From assembly GCA_030789695.1 (NCBI GenBank), contig CM061134.1, positions 58,907,334 through 58,971,333 of the forward strand: DNA of 64,000 bases. The letters run 5' to 3'. This stretch comes from Scilla litardierei (taxonomy: Eukaryota > Streptophyta > Magnoliopsida > Asparagales > Asparagaceae). Positions 11,196-23,033 of this stretch are shown in pieces; the stretch's first letter is position 1, and every line of letters begins with the position of its first letter. The position numbers were made by a program, and so were the translations under genes. The notes beneath the pieces are model-generated. The model was given only the letters and a program-made list of their open reading frames with translations, searched no databases and was not told the DNA's origin.

Positions 11196-12946
11196 TGATC
11201 GAGCCCCTGGAGACACGCCCTGGGAGGACACAATTTTAGTCTTACTGCAAGCGCACGGTGTAGTGCCAAGCGGGTATCGAACACGAGGAGGACTAATGAC
11301 GGTACTCTATTTTGATCACTAAGCTATTGGTGGAAGAATGGTTTGTAAAATGTTGTCACAATCGTTCAATCAGAAATTCGAATTCAATACTATAAAGGCG
11401 TCTAGGGCTAGGGAATCGCCACTACGGATCGTCATTCATCTTTGTGAATCATGAATCTCAATGTTGCGAGACTTGAATTGAGGTGAACTAGTCGTAACTA
11501 AATAGAGAACCTAGCTCACGCTCTCGCGTTATTGTCGGTCTATAGTGACCTAGGTTAGGGCCCACTCTCGGCAAACCTTAACCTAAGACACTAGCATGAG
11601 GATCGACATCATCGTTCAATTGCTCCTCGAGCCCACTCTCGTGCAAACTCGAGTTACGATCTAGGTTCTAATAGTTCGTATTCGTCCAATCTCTTGCAAA
11701 CGAATATGGGTATAGATTTATAATAAAAATCCTAGCGTTGGCCCAATCTCTTGCCAACCAAGTCTAGAGAATGTCGATTATAAACCTAAATCGAATATCT
11801 AGGCCTTCCCATCGATTAGAATCTAATCTCTTACAAACCCCAAATCGATGGAAATTCCTAGCTATTAGTAATAAATCAATCACAACCTAACCTTCTATCA
11901 ATTCTAGCAACATATGAATCCATTCATCACAACTATAAAATCGAATCCATATGGTTCATCCCCATGCCCTAGAACATCGGAACTACTCGCAATTCATCAT
12001 AGAAATAACAGAATAAATCGATAAAAACATATAGGAATTCATAATTGGAAGAGAGCAATTCACAAAAATGAGGATTTTCAATATGAAAAGCAAACCAGAT
12101 CTAAGTTCTTCAATCTCCAAATAGGAATTACAATTAGAATTAAGCTAAAACCTAATTTCTGGTCTCTCCCCAAACTAGGATGAAAGCTGCCCTTAAATAC
12201 AAGCCAAAAATGGCCAAAGAATCCTGACAGATTTTCCACTGGCGCAGCACAGAACCCTAGTTCGCGATACAGGCAGACTGCGCCACTCGGCCAAGTGAAA
12301 ATATCACTCGACCGAGTGACAGACCCAAAGAAAACAGAGAAGTCGGGTGTTTTGGGGGTCTGACGCTCTGAGTCACTCGGTCGAGTAGAGTTTGTCACTC
12401 GGTCGAGTGGACTTTCTCACTCGGCCGAGTGAGTCTTCTGCTGTTCTTCTAAAAATTTCAGAGAGTCGGCTTAAATCTTCTCTGGAAATATCTGACTCAC
12501 TCGGGCGAGTGAAGTTCTCCACTCGGCCGAGTGAGATCTTTCACTCGCCCGAGTGGACTTTGACTCGGGTAGATTTTGTATCAGTTGTACTCGGCCGAGT
12601 ACGTTCCTTCACCCGGCCGAGTGAACTACGTACTCGGCCCAGTGGCCTGTTTCTGGAGTCACATCTTCTTCTCCTCGCCTCGTCGTCGATTCTATCGATC
12701 TTCTTCTTCTTCCGCTCATCATCTAGCGTTGCTAGCTCTTCGATAGGGCCATGGGCGATACTTTGATATGCATGTAAGCCCCTCGATCTCATTTATGCTC
12801 CCGATAGCTCCATATTTCCTGAAATCCGACAAAAACAAGAAATAGTGAAAAGCAACACGATATCATCAAATAATTGTGAAAAACACGATATGGGCAATCA
12901 AAATGATATGCAAACATGCAGAAAAAATGTAAAAAAGGAGCGATCA
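11196..12946 (-). repeat. 3' LTR of element C
   Basis: Plus-strand start TGATCGAGCCCC, end GGAGCGATCA. It pairs with 19611-21342 over its whole length, with many substitutions. It contains a CACTCGGCCGAGTG palindrome array at about 12285-12640. The polypurine tract adjoins at 12947. Confidence 0.9.
12285..12640. repeat. CACTCGGCCGAGTG palindrome array, 3' LTR of C
   Basis: About a dozen copies of CACTCGGYCGAGTG or close variants (ACTCGCCCGAGTGG, ACTCGGGCGAGTGA). The array is mirrored in the other LTR at about 20698-21040 and in element B. Confidence 0.9.
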
Positions 12947-12990
12947 AAATCCCACAAGCTTACCTCTTACTCGTCCTCGAGGAAGATGAG
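12947..12990 (-). promoter_or_regulatory. Polypurine tract and conserved pre-LTR block (element C)
   Basis: The minus strand reads TCGAGGACGAGTAAGAGG, TAAGCTTGTGGGATTTTGA, then the LTR. The purine run AAGCTTGTGGGA primes plus-strand synthesis in such elements. The same block stands at the 3' LTRs of A, B and D. Confidence 0.75.
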
Positions 12991-13761
12991 TAAAAAGGCG
13001 AACCCGGTGGATAGAAATAAGAAAAAAATGGAAAAGGAAGATAGAATAGAAAACCAAGAGGGAGGTGCTAGATTATCTTCTCAGGTCATGGAGTTGCTTA
13101 CTCAAATAGCGCACGATGAATAAAAACATGCCAAAGATTTTTATCTCGATATCATATCATATAAGTGCATTCGATATAGAAACCAAGAATGTCAAAACAA
13201 TATGAAATGTGAAATCATTCTAGAATTAGCATCATCTGAGGCATTCAAAGTGGTATACGTAATCATAGATTGCACACTTTTCAATCGATCCTTTCTGCTT
13301 GGAGTATAAGAGATATCACACATTATAAAGCGATAAGAATAGAAAGAGATGGTAATCATGAAATGCATGCCAAATTTTTAATTCATAGACTTCGTTATAC
13401 TCTAGTAATCTCCCTAAGTAACAAAAATTACCTAGCTTAGGTCGTCATGCACATATAAGTGGTCACTCTCTCACACCTCATTGGATCCCCTCCCCCAAGC
13501 TTATCTATAAGTATGGTGGCATTAAAATAGAACAATACGGCCTATCCCATTTTTTGAAGCCCCATGGAAAATAAAATAAGAAAGAAAGAAAGAAAGAAAG
13601 AAATGGGATCGTGTACATACAGAGGAACTTCTTTTTTTTTTTTTTTTCTCTTTTTCTCTTTTTCTCTTTTTTTAAATATCAATATTCACAATAACAATCC
13701 CAAATCAAAGATGGAAAGATACGCATATATATATATGTATATGTATATATATGTATGTGTA

Positions 13762-13808
<47 letters not shown>

Positions 13809-14939
13809 TTTTTTGATTTTGGGGTAATAGAGCTTGGATTTTATAGCATGGGGGAAGTGCCATTATAAGATTTACCAAGGGGAGATTCACCAATGATTTT
13901 AAGTATAGAAATGATGTTCAAAATATGTGGAGAAAGAAAAATATACAATGCTAAGTCCACTCTTTTGTATGTACACGATAACTTTCAGCACGGTAATGTA
14001 ATCAACTCAGTTTGATTTCAGAGAGTAAACTAATCAAGTCAAAAAGGCATACATTCAATCAACCTGAAAGTTGAGCGTACGATTTCATGCAAATAGAAGT
14101 GATAGCAGATAACGAAGCAGTACTCCAGCAGATAACGAAGCAGTACTCCAAGTTTATGCAATCAATGCGTGAAGCTTGGTGTGTTTTCTATAAAAAATAT
14201 GCGATATAAATTTTCAGACTCAGCTAATGCCAGAATTACGTTCACAATCATATAATAAAGATGCAGGTTACTATTCTCAAATGCATGGCAATGTATAGCG
14301 TATGATATCTGAAATAAAAACGATGGCATGGAAAGAGAATACGCATATAAGAGCAAGCTAACTCCAAGTCATCGTCATCACAGAGAATTCATTGCTAGCA
14401 AAAAAAGGATAAAGGAAAAATAAGAACTAACTATACAAATGCAACACACACACAAAATAAGAAAAGTGATGCATGAGAGGAAATATGAAAAAGTGGGTGA
14501 AAGTAAGTGGAAAATAAAGTAAGGCAGAAAAAATAAAGATAAAAATGAAGAAAATGAAAAGTGCATGAGACACTCACTCCCCCAAGCTAACTGCACAGTG
14601 TCCTCAATGTGCTAAGTGTGGCACAAGGACATATAAGTTAGGGGCGGACGGGTGAGGATGCGTGCATGATAAGAAAAAAAGTGAAAATGAACGAAAATGG
14701 GATGGATATGCAAGTGATGAGTGCCGAATGCAATGATGGTAGTGAAGAGCACACAGATCAAGGTGGTGCAATAAAAGGGCCCAGAAATACCTCCTCTCTA
14801 CCAGAAAGATATAAACAAGCTTAGCAAAAAGTGATCAAAATATGTGGACGAGAGGGGGTGCAGAATCAGCAGCAAAAATAATATCAATCACAGCAGCGGC
14901 AAAAAATATGAGAGGCATCAAGTGTGTGCCTAAGAAGGT
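12991..14939 (-). other. Non-coding 3' internal region of element C
   Basis: AT-rich, no credible protein. It aligns in pattern with the corresponding parts of A, B and D, with CACCAAGCTTCACGCATTG-type and CACTTATATGTG stretches. Further PPT-like runs (AAGCTTGGGGGA, read on the minus strand) lie near 13493-13504 and 14577-14588. Positions 13582-13815 hold microsatellites. Confidence 0.6.
13582..13815. repeat. Microsatellite cluster: GAAA, poly-T, ATATGT
   Basis: (GAAA)n at about 13584-13602, a T/CTTTTT tract at 13631-13671, and (ATATGT)n at about 13727-13812. Elements A, B and D have low-complexity tracts at the comparable place. Confidence 0.9.
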
Positions 14940-15582
14940 GGTGGATCGCCAGTACCTCCCTGTGGTGGGGGAGGGGGGCGGAGGTGGTGGCTGCTGAGAA
15001 ATGGGACGGGGTGCGGCAGGTGGTAGCTGTGGCAGGCGCGCAAGAATCTGGTTCAGGGTGACCTGAATACCAGGCAGGAGAGCGACGCATGCCTGCACAG
15101 AGCTAACGGTGCGGCGAGAGCCTGAAAATCCGCTTTGAGCCCACTGACGGCCCCTTCTACAGCATGAAGGTATAGGACAAGGGTGTCGGGAGGGGCGCAG
15201 AGGGTCGTACAGGAGGAGGTCGGGGCTGACGCGCATGCCCACCGTAGACGAGTGGGGCCACTAGTGGGTGAGGGTGTGGTGCGGTGCTTGCTAAAATCAC
15301 CCAGCCTCTGTGGGAGGCTGAGACACAGGAATGCTCTCAGAAGTGTAAGCAGCGACAGAAGATGAGGCGGTGACAGAGGGAGAGAAGGGTGGAGAGGTCG
15401 TAGACACAGAAGTGGGGACAGACGTCATGACGCTCTCAGTAAAACCAGTGGCAGCAGAGAAGTGTGGGTGACGGGTCGCTAGGAGGCAGGGAGTCTGCTC
15501 TAGCAGAAGAAGAACCAGGGTCGGTAGTCTTCCTCTGCTTAGCAGCGGGCGCCTGCGCACGGGACCTAGTGCGTGGGGGCAT
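14940..15582 (-). pseudogene. Remnant of MPPR-type small ORF (element C)
   Basis: Minus strand from the ATG at 15582: MPPRTRSRAQAPAAKQRK and a Ser/Pro-rich stretch, then stops and shifted frames. Downstream is a Pro/Arg-rich low-complexity part near 14940-15240. It matches in position and opening (MPPR plus basic residues) the ORFs of A (57681) and D (61897). Function unknown. Calling it homologous rests mainly on position and the first residues. Confidence 0.45.
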
Positions 15583-16086
15583 GGTAATGCTATGTGACGT
15601 GCCAACTACCACGACGTGCTAATAAAAAGTAAAGAGTATACCAGAGCATGACATGAATCTAAGCGAGCAATGCAAGCAATAAGACGCCTCCCCTGAAGCT
15701 CTGAATCTGCCCTTGATCTCCCCCAAGCTATCCGGAAACACAAAATCGATTGATTAGCAATGAATATCGAAAAATTTAGGGGAAAATCTAGAGAAATAGA
15801 TGTGAATATGGTTTAATTTCGATTCGGGGTGAAATAGGGCCTACGAAATGGAAAAAGGAGAAAAAGTGGAATTTTTGGGCGTAGGAGGGGCAGACGACGG
15901 CGAAGAAGGTGGCGGCGGACGGCGATCGGACGACGGTCGAACGACAAGGGTCGCGCCACTGGGGGCGGTCGGTGGCGGCTCAAGCGAGGGGGAAGGGTGC
16001 TCGGGAGATTGATGGGATGCTCGGGCAATTGAAAATCGATTTGGGGATTTTGGATTTTAGGGCCGAATGCGCTAGGTTTTATAGGA

Positions 16087-16360
16087 TAAGTCACTCGGTC
16101 GAGTGGCGGTGACCACTCGGCCGAGTGGTCTCTGTTTCGACAATTTTGAAAATTTTCAAATATGTTCCGACTCGGCCGAGTAGAACTATCACTTGGCCCG
16201 AGTGAGTCAGAGCTTTCCAGTGCTTAAAGTGTCAGGTTCACTCGGTCGAGTGGCATGTAATTAACAGAGAGGGGTTTGTTCGAAACTTCCCTGAGCAGTA
16301 CCCTACTCGGCCAAGTAGGTTCTTCACCCGGCCGAGTGAAGATGTCACTCGGCCGAGTGG
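16087..16360. repeat. CTCGGCCGAG palindrome array in 3' internal region of C
   Basis: About nine copies of CACTCGGYCGAGTGG and variants between the MPPR remnant and the post-integrase block. The same relative position is used in A (56930-57365) and D (62255-62760). Confidence 0.9.
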
Positions 16361-16902
16361 GCTGCTGTTTTCAGCTCCAACTCTCTATTTTTGCTCCACT
16401 TTCTGATTTTCTTTTCCTGTCAGTTTCTTCCTCCTCTTGGCATTTGAGCGCATCCCTGGAATGCTCCTCAACGCCATGGTCACCTCCATTCATATGGTCT
16501 CATATTCTCTTTTTACTGAAATGAAAAGTGTTGCCCGTTGTCAGGTTTTTCTTCGACACTTGACTCTAAACACTAATAAAGATCTAAAACAAAAAATTGA
16601 AAGGAAAAATTCGACTAAAAACTGAGATAGAACCGTCAGGTTGCCTCCCGACAAGCGCTCCTTTAAGGTCTTGAGATCGACCCCTTAAGATTCGTGATTA
16701 ATGCTCGATGTTTGACGCATGGGAGATGTGTGCGTCAAATTTGCCGGGAAGGCCGCTTGGGTTCAGTTGTTGATTTTCTTCGGTGTTCCTCGGCTAACCT
16801 TCATCATGGGTAGTAGTGGGGGTGACTACCCCAAGCTTAAGCTCTTGGCGTCCTTTTTCTTTACCAGCGGCAAAGATTTGTTTGTCGATTGTGCTTTCTT
16901 CA

Positions 16903-17490
16903 CGTGATTCGCCATTGAGAGCTTGCATAGCTCTCTATCCTAACGACATCAGCGTCGTCCTTCTCTTCATCCGTAAGAGGATTCGACGGGTCTCCCATCA
17001 TTTCGCCATCTTCGCAAATTTGGACCTCTTCTAGGTCATCATCGTGCTTGGCCCCAATGGCAAATGGCATGACGTCGTCAATGACCTCGTCGAGGAGGTC
17101 CACGTAATCCACTTCCTTAGGCCAAGGCATATGCTTCATCGCCTTCGGAATATGGAGCTCAACTTCAATATTGTCCACGTTCAAGGACAAGATTCCTTCC
17201 CTCACATCTACAATCACTCCGACGGTGGCTAAGAAAGGGCGTCCAAGTATCAGCAACGTATCACCTTCTTCCTTAAAGTCCATCACCACGAAGTCGCATG
17301 GCAAGCAGAGTCCACCTGGTACTTGCAGTTGTATGTTTACAGCAATTCCCATTGGCCCAGTGATTCGCCCATCGGCGAGTTGCATCTTCATGTCAGTGGC
17401 CTTGATGTCAGTTCCCATTTTTAATTTCTTGAACATCGTGAGGGGCATAAGGCTCACGCTTGCTCCCAAATCTACTAGAGCTTTCTAAAG
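16903..17490 (-). CDS. Athila-type aspartic protease region (element C)
   Basis: Reading from 17490 on the minus strand: KALVDLGASVSLMPL, where DLGAS replaces the usual D-T/S-G-A active-site run, as is normal for Athila. Then come KMQLADGRITGPMGI and a CDFVVMDF block, and DTLLILGRPFLAT (the hydrophobic-hydrophobic-Gly flap partner). An acidic tail follows to a stop at 16900-16902. The protease cleaves the Gag-Pol precursor. A stop precedes KALVDL (TTT AGA read in frame as TAG), so it is separated from gag. The open part is about 195 codons. Confidence 0.8.
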
Positions 17491-17565
17491 GGGGACTCCT
17501 CCAAGTATGCAAGGAATTCGAAAACTACCGGGATATTTAAACTTGGTCGGTGCCTTTTCCTTCTT

Positions 17566-19466
17566 GGTAAATCACGTACTTTGCTCGGCGAGCATGACCC
17601 TTTCCTTTCTCTTCTTTTCTGCGATCAAGTCCTTGAGAAACTTTGCATAGGACGGGATTTCGATGTTTGCATCTAAGAACGGGATGTTCAAGCTTACTCC
17701 TCGTAAGTACTCCAGAAATTTGACGAGCCTCTTCTCAATCCTTGCCTTTGCCAACTGATGTGGGAATGGTACTGGTGGCGTATAAGATCGCTCCTCGCGT
17801 GGCTTTTCTTCTTCAGATTTTTCATCGTTGATCGTTGCTTTTGGGTCCTCCTCTTCATTGACTGGCTCCTTTTCAACCGTAATTTCCTCCCTCGGTTTCT
17901 TTGCTTGAGTCATGGCGGGAGCAGTGCCATTCCTACCTCTAGTAGTTATCGCCACGACCGCATTGATGTGGCCGGTGTTGCTTCATGGGTTTTGTTCCGG
18001 TTGAGACGGCAATTGTTGATTGGTCTTATTGAGCAATGTGAGTTGCTCCGCCAACTGTGCCACGATGGTGTTGAGGGATTCTTATTGAGCCGTCAATCTT
18101 GCATTAATCTTCTTTTGTTCGGCCATGAATTCTGCAATCCTTACTTCGTGGTCCGACCTTGGCGGCGCTTGTGGCGGGTTGGGTGCCCTCCACCCTTGAT
18201 TGTATCCCGGGGGTCTATAGGGCTCCGCTTGTTGCCTCGGTGGGTAGTTTTGTTGGTGGGGCGGCCTCTGTTGATACTGTGGTTGTTGCAGAGGCCGGGC
18301 TTGTGTTTGTTGCAGTAGGGGTTGCTGCTATGGTGGAGTTAAGGCTCCATCATTGTTGGCGTATGAAAATTCGGGGTGACCCCTTGCAGCCGGGTTCACC
18401 TAATAACCGCTACTCCCCGCAACATATTGAGCTTGCTCCATAGCTCCGTCTCCTTGCTCCCCTCTAACAAACATAATCTGGCTTTGATCTTGCCAGTCGC
18501 TCATGCTTCCTCCGGGTGCAGACACATTGGAAGCTCCATGTGGCTCGCTCACCAACTTTTTCAATCTCTCTATGGCTTTATGAAGGGAATCAAATTTTGT
18601 ATAGAGCTCAGCCACCGCTTTTGCCTCGTAGATGCTAGCCGGCTTTAAGGTTGAAGAGGAATGTCCCCTTTGGTCGGCCCACTGCTGATTATTCGAGGCC
18701 ATCTCCTCAAGTAAGACAGGAGCGTCATCTGGTGTCTTTGTCAATATGGCTCCATTGGCAGTTGCATCAATCATTTGCTTTGTGCTCGGTTGCAACCCAT
18801 TATAGAAGCTATGCACTAGCTCCCACGGCTCGATGCTATGGTGGGGGCATTGGTAGTGGAGGTCATTGAAACGCCCCCACGCCTCATATAAAGTCTCTTG
18901 AGGGCCTTGCTTGAAGGAAATCAAGGCGCTTCGTATCTTTATAGTCTTGGATGGCGGATAGAACTTGTTGACAAATGCTCTCGCCAGCTCATCCCAGGTG
19001 GTGAAGATCCCCTCGGCTTGGGTCCTCGGCTAATACAACGCCTTATCACGAAGAGTAAACGGGAAGAGGCGCGGTCGAATAGCATCTGCCGACACGCCAG
19101 GCATCTGGAAAGTAGCGCACTTCGCCAAGAACAATTGCAAATGGTAGTGTGGGTTTTTTAAGAGTTCCCATGGAATGGGTCTTGTTGCATCAACACTACG
19201 AGTCCTGTCTTCAACTCAAAGTTCTTGTCGGAGGCTAACTCCGGCATGACTATAGAAGAGGTGGTGGACGTGGTCTTGGTCCGTAGCCTATCTCGGATGG
19301 AGACAAGCCTAGCCATAAGTTGCGCTAGCTCCTCTGGCGTCTCTGGCGCAGCCGTATGAATTTCCTCTATAGCAAATCTCCTCTTAGCTGTAAGCCTCCT
19401 TGCCGTATGCTCGATCTCCAGGTCAAATAATAGTTCTCCTTGGGGAGCCTTCGATCTCGTGTACAT
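17566..19466 (-). pseudogene. Athila-type Gag, broken (element C)
   Basis: The N-terminal part (19466-19158) begins MYTRSKAPQGELLFDLEIEH and stops at HGNS. A frame change follows, then LFPFTLRDKALY, WDELARAFVNKFYPPSKTIK, FKQGPQETLYEAWGRFNDL and FYNGLQPSTKQMIDATANG (18924-18400), the core of retrotransposon gag. A Gln/Pro-rich linker with stops leads to the C-terminal part (17955-17572), which has PPVPFPHQLAKARIEKRL and a Lys/Arg-rich end just before protease. It forms the capsid in intact relatives. At least five interruptions. Confidence 0.82.
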
Positions 19467-19586
19467 GCACAGAAAAAGAGAGTCCAGATAGAATTGTTAG
19501 AACAATAGAGGAATTAAAGAGTAAAACAAAATAGAAAATAAAATAGAAAAGAAATAGCTAGGTAAAGAAAATAAACTACCGTCGCC

Positions 19587-19604
19587 TCCCTAACAATGGT
19601 GCCA
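19587..19604 (-). promoter_or_regulatory. Mutated tRNA-Asp primer-binding site (element C)
   Basis: Minus strand TGGCACCATTGTTAGGGA, against TGGCGCCGTTGCCGGGGA in A and B. All changes are C-to-T or G-to-A, mostly at CpG, as expected from deamination of methylated cytosine. Confidence 0.8.
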
Positions 19605-19610
19605 AAAACT

Positions 19611-21342
19611 TGATCGAGCCCCCGGATACACGCCCCGAGAGGACACAATTGTAGCCTTACTGCAAGCGCACGGTGTAGTGGCAAGCGGGTATCAAATACG
19701 AGGAGGACTAATGACGGTACTCTATTTTGATCACTAAGCTATTGGTGGAAGAATGGTTTGTAAAATCTTGTCACAATCGTTCAATCAGAAATTCGAATTC
19801 AATACTATAAAGGCGCCTAGGGCTAGGGAATCGCCACTACGGATCGTCATTCATCTTTGTGAATCGTGAATGTCAATGTTGCGAGACTTGAATTGAGGTG
19901 AACTAGTCGTAACTAAATAGAGAACCTTGCTCACGCTCTCGTGCTATTGCCGGTCTAAAGTGACCTAGGCTAGGGCCCACTCTCGTGCAAACCCTAACCT
20001 GAGACACTAGCATGAGGATCGACATCATCGTTCAATTGCTCCTCGAGCCCACTCTCATGTAAACTTGAGTTACGATCTAGGTTGTGATAGTTCGTATTCG
20101 TCCAATCTCTTGCAAACGAATATGGGTATAGATTTATAATAAAAATCCTAGCTTTAGCCCAATCTCTTGCAAACCAAGTCTAGAGAATCTCGATTATAAA
20201 CCTAAATCGAATATCTAGGCCTTTCCATCGATTAGAATCCAATCTTTTGCAAACCCTAAATCGATGGAAATTCCTAGCTATTCGAAATAAATCAATTGCA
20301 ACCTAACCTTCTATCAATTCTAGCAACATATGAATCCATTCATCATAATTCTAAAATCGAATCCATATGGTTTATCTCCATGCCCTAGAACATCGGAACT
20401 ACTCGCAATTCATTATAGAAATAACAGAATAAATCGATAAAAACATATAGGAATTCATAATTGGAAGAAAGCAATTCACAGAAATGGGAAATTTCAATAA
20501 GAAAAGCAAATTAGATCTGAGTTCTTCAATCTCCAAAGGGGAATTACAATTAGAATTTAGCTAAAACCTAATTTCTGGTCTCTTAGCATACTAGGATGAA
20601 AACTGGCCTTAAATACAAGCCAAACGGCCAAAAATTCCTGACAGATTTTACCCCTGGCATAGCCCAGAACCCTAATTCGTGATACTGGCAGACTGTGCCA
20701 CTCGGCCGAGTGACAGATCCAAAGGAAATAGAGAAGTCAGGGGTTTTGGGGGTCTGGCGCTCTGAGTCACTCGACCGAATAGAGTTTGTCACTCGGTCGA
20801 ATGGACTTTCTCACTTGGCCGAGTGAGTCTTCTGCTGTTCTTCTCAAAATTTCAGAGAGTCGGCTTAAATCTTCTCTGGAAAGCTCTGACTCACTTAGGT
20901 GAGTGAAGTTCTCCACTCGACCGAGTGAGATCTTTCACTCACTCGATTGGACTTTGACTCAGGTAGCTTTTGTATCAATTGTACTCGGCCGAGTACGTTC
21001 CCTCACTCGGCCGAGTGAACTATGTACTCGGCCGAGTGGCCTGTTTCTGGAGTCACATCTTCTCCTCCTTGCCTCCTCGTCGATTCTATCGATCTTCTTC
21101 TTCTTCCGCTCATCATCTAGCGCTGCTAGCTCTTCGATAGAGCCATGGGCGATGCTTCGGTATGCATATAAGCCCCTCAATCTCATTTATGCTCCTGATC
21201 GCTCCATATTTCTTGAAATCCGACAAAAACAAGAAATAGTGAAAAGCCACGCGATATCGTCAAATAATCGTGAAAAACGCGATATGGACGATCTAAATGA
21301 TATGCAAACATGCAAAAAAAGGTGTAAATTAAGGAGAGATCA
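19611..21342 (-). repeat. 5' LTR of element C
   Basis: Plus-strand start TGATCGAGCCCC, end GGAGAGATCA. It is the homologue of 11196-12946. It contains palindrome copies at about 20698-21040, many with one base changed (CACTCGACCGAATAG, TCACTTGGCCGAGTG). Confidence 0.9.
20698..21040. repeat. CACTCGGCCGAGTG palindrome array, 5' LTR of C
   Basis: About ten copies, more decayed than those in B, with CG to CA or TG changes. Paired with 12285-12640. Confidence 0.88.
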
Positions 21343-21371
21343 TGGATAAACCCAATAATCAAGGGTATTCT

Positions 21372-23033
21372 TACGCACCTGTAACCTATACCTAGGTTCC
21401 ACCTGGCGGTGTCACGATCGCCAGGCGTAATATGGCCCATAGGCTACGATTTCGGGCTCAATCTGCAAGCGGACGGTGTCGAGTTATAGTATAAAAGATT
21501 GTCGAATCCCACAGGGACGGTGATAGTTTCTATAGGTTCTCAGTCTATTTCTAAACGTGGAAGTAAGATAGCTGTCGGGGTAACAGGATTGGGTTGGTTG
21601 TTGTAATGGTAATATCAATAAAAAGAGCTAGGGCTTTAGGGATCGCCACTAGGATCTTGGGGGGTTGATGTTGGATAGGATCCTCATGTTGCATTAGGGC
21701 TAGGGAATTAACCCCCCAATTCGTACCACTCTCTTGGGTTAGAATTGCGGGGTATTTCGGTTGCTCTCGTTGACGCAATGGCGATAGCCGTCAACGTAGC
21801 GGTATAGTTCGTCAAAGGATCCCCTCAAGGCACGAGCCAGGCATGGTCACGTGCCTTGGTTGGATCCATCGATTTCCCTATTCGAATCCCTAGATACCCC
21901 TTAAGCACATCAATTCCACAGACCGTGGGCATGATCTCAGTACGGGTTATCTACGGATTCGGTAGGATCTACCGAAATACAACCCTAAATCCCCAATTCA
22001 ACGTAGGGATCCATATCTACATTTTACCCCTAGAATCCTAGGGCTAACCCATCAACCCTAGAATTAATCTACACAAACATCGCAATAGAAACACACGAAA
22101 GCACCAATTTCACAGAAGAAAACATCTTAGCAATTGAGAGATTCGGGCTAAAATAAACTTACAGCGAGAATAGATGAACAACAGATCCAGACAAAAGCAA
22201 AAGAAATAATCTTCCGTAATTGGTCCAAAAACCGCTACAAAAATAATCTCCAAGATTCCCTACAAAAATCGCCTTCAGCTACTCTCTAAAATTCCCCCAA
22301 AAAACTCCAAATGAACCCTCTTTTGTCGTTCCCCGTTCGCGAGCTTTCAGCGCTGCCAAAATCGCGTGCATCGCGCTCGTTAAAATCTTTCCGGAAATGC
22401 CCCTAGGATAGTCGACCGAGTAGGCTACTCGGTCCGAGCAGCTTCTGCTCGGTCAGTGGCTCGGCCCGTGTAAGTGAGCTGCTCGGCTGCTTGGAGAATT
22501 TGAAATCGTCCTACCCGGACCGAGTAGGACTCTGCTCGGTCCGAGTAGGCTCGGCTCGGTCTGAAACTCGGGCTCTACTCGGGCACTGCTCGGGCTGTGA
22601 AATCTAAGGTGGCTCGACAGAGCAGATGAGCTGCTCGGTCAGAGTCTGCCCGTATCCGTCGCTGCTGTAATTGACATGGCTCGGTCCGAGCAGATGAGCT
22701 GCTCGGACCGAGCATTTTCTGGGAAATGCTGCAGCAAGGCTCCTGGGCTTCTCTCTGCTCTCCCTCTCTCTCTTTTCTCTCCTCCAATGGCCCCGGGAAC
22801 GCGGTGAACTCCTCCAGAGCCCCGCCAATGAGCTCATGAGCACGTCGGATGTGTCTATGTCCGGATAAGGGTCCAAATCGCTCCAATATCCCTGAAAATT
22901 CACGAAACACTACGAAACTCGGGAATAACGTCAGAAATGCAGAATCGTAGTAAAAAGTGGGATTTGGATGCGAAAATGATATGCAATGCGATGAGATAAT
23001 GATATGAAAATGATAGAAAATATGGACGCATCA
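21372..23033 (-). repeat. 3' LTR of element D
   Basis: Minus-strand start TGATGCGTCCATATTTTC at 23033. It matches the LTRs of A through the GAGTTTCGTAG block, the GGAGGAGTTC block and the palindrome zone 22410-22720. The inner end near 21372 is approximate: homology to the A LTR ends at about TTACGCACC, without a clean TG. Confidence 0.8.
22410..22720. repeat. GCTCGG(T/C)CCGAGC motif array, LTR of D
   Basis: About 15 copies of GCTCGGTCCGAGCAG, CTCGGTCCGAGTAGG and similar, the family-1 version of the palindrome arrays. Confidence 0.88.

Larger units (their letters stand above)
11196..21342 (-). mobile_element. Athila-type element C, complete ends, pol deleted
   Basis: Two LTRs (11196-12946 and 19611-21342) flank an internal region with primer site, gag and protease. 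The flanking five bases are AGGAT on the left and TGGAT on the right, a target duplication with one mismatch. After protease the sequence passes without RT, RNase H or integrase to the block that in A and D follows integrase (16628-16690, AAGCGCT and GGCAACC). So pol is missing, not merely decayed. The LTRs differ at about ten sites in their first 95 bases, so the insertion is old. The LTRs belong to the same family as element B. Confidence 0.88.

Noticed and set aside
13564..13827. 87-codon frame rich in Tyr/Met
   Set aside because: Translation of the ATATGT microsatellite and poly-T tract.
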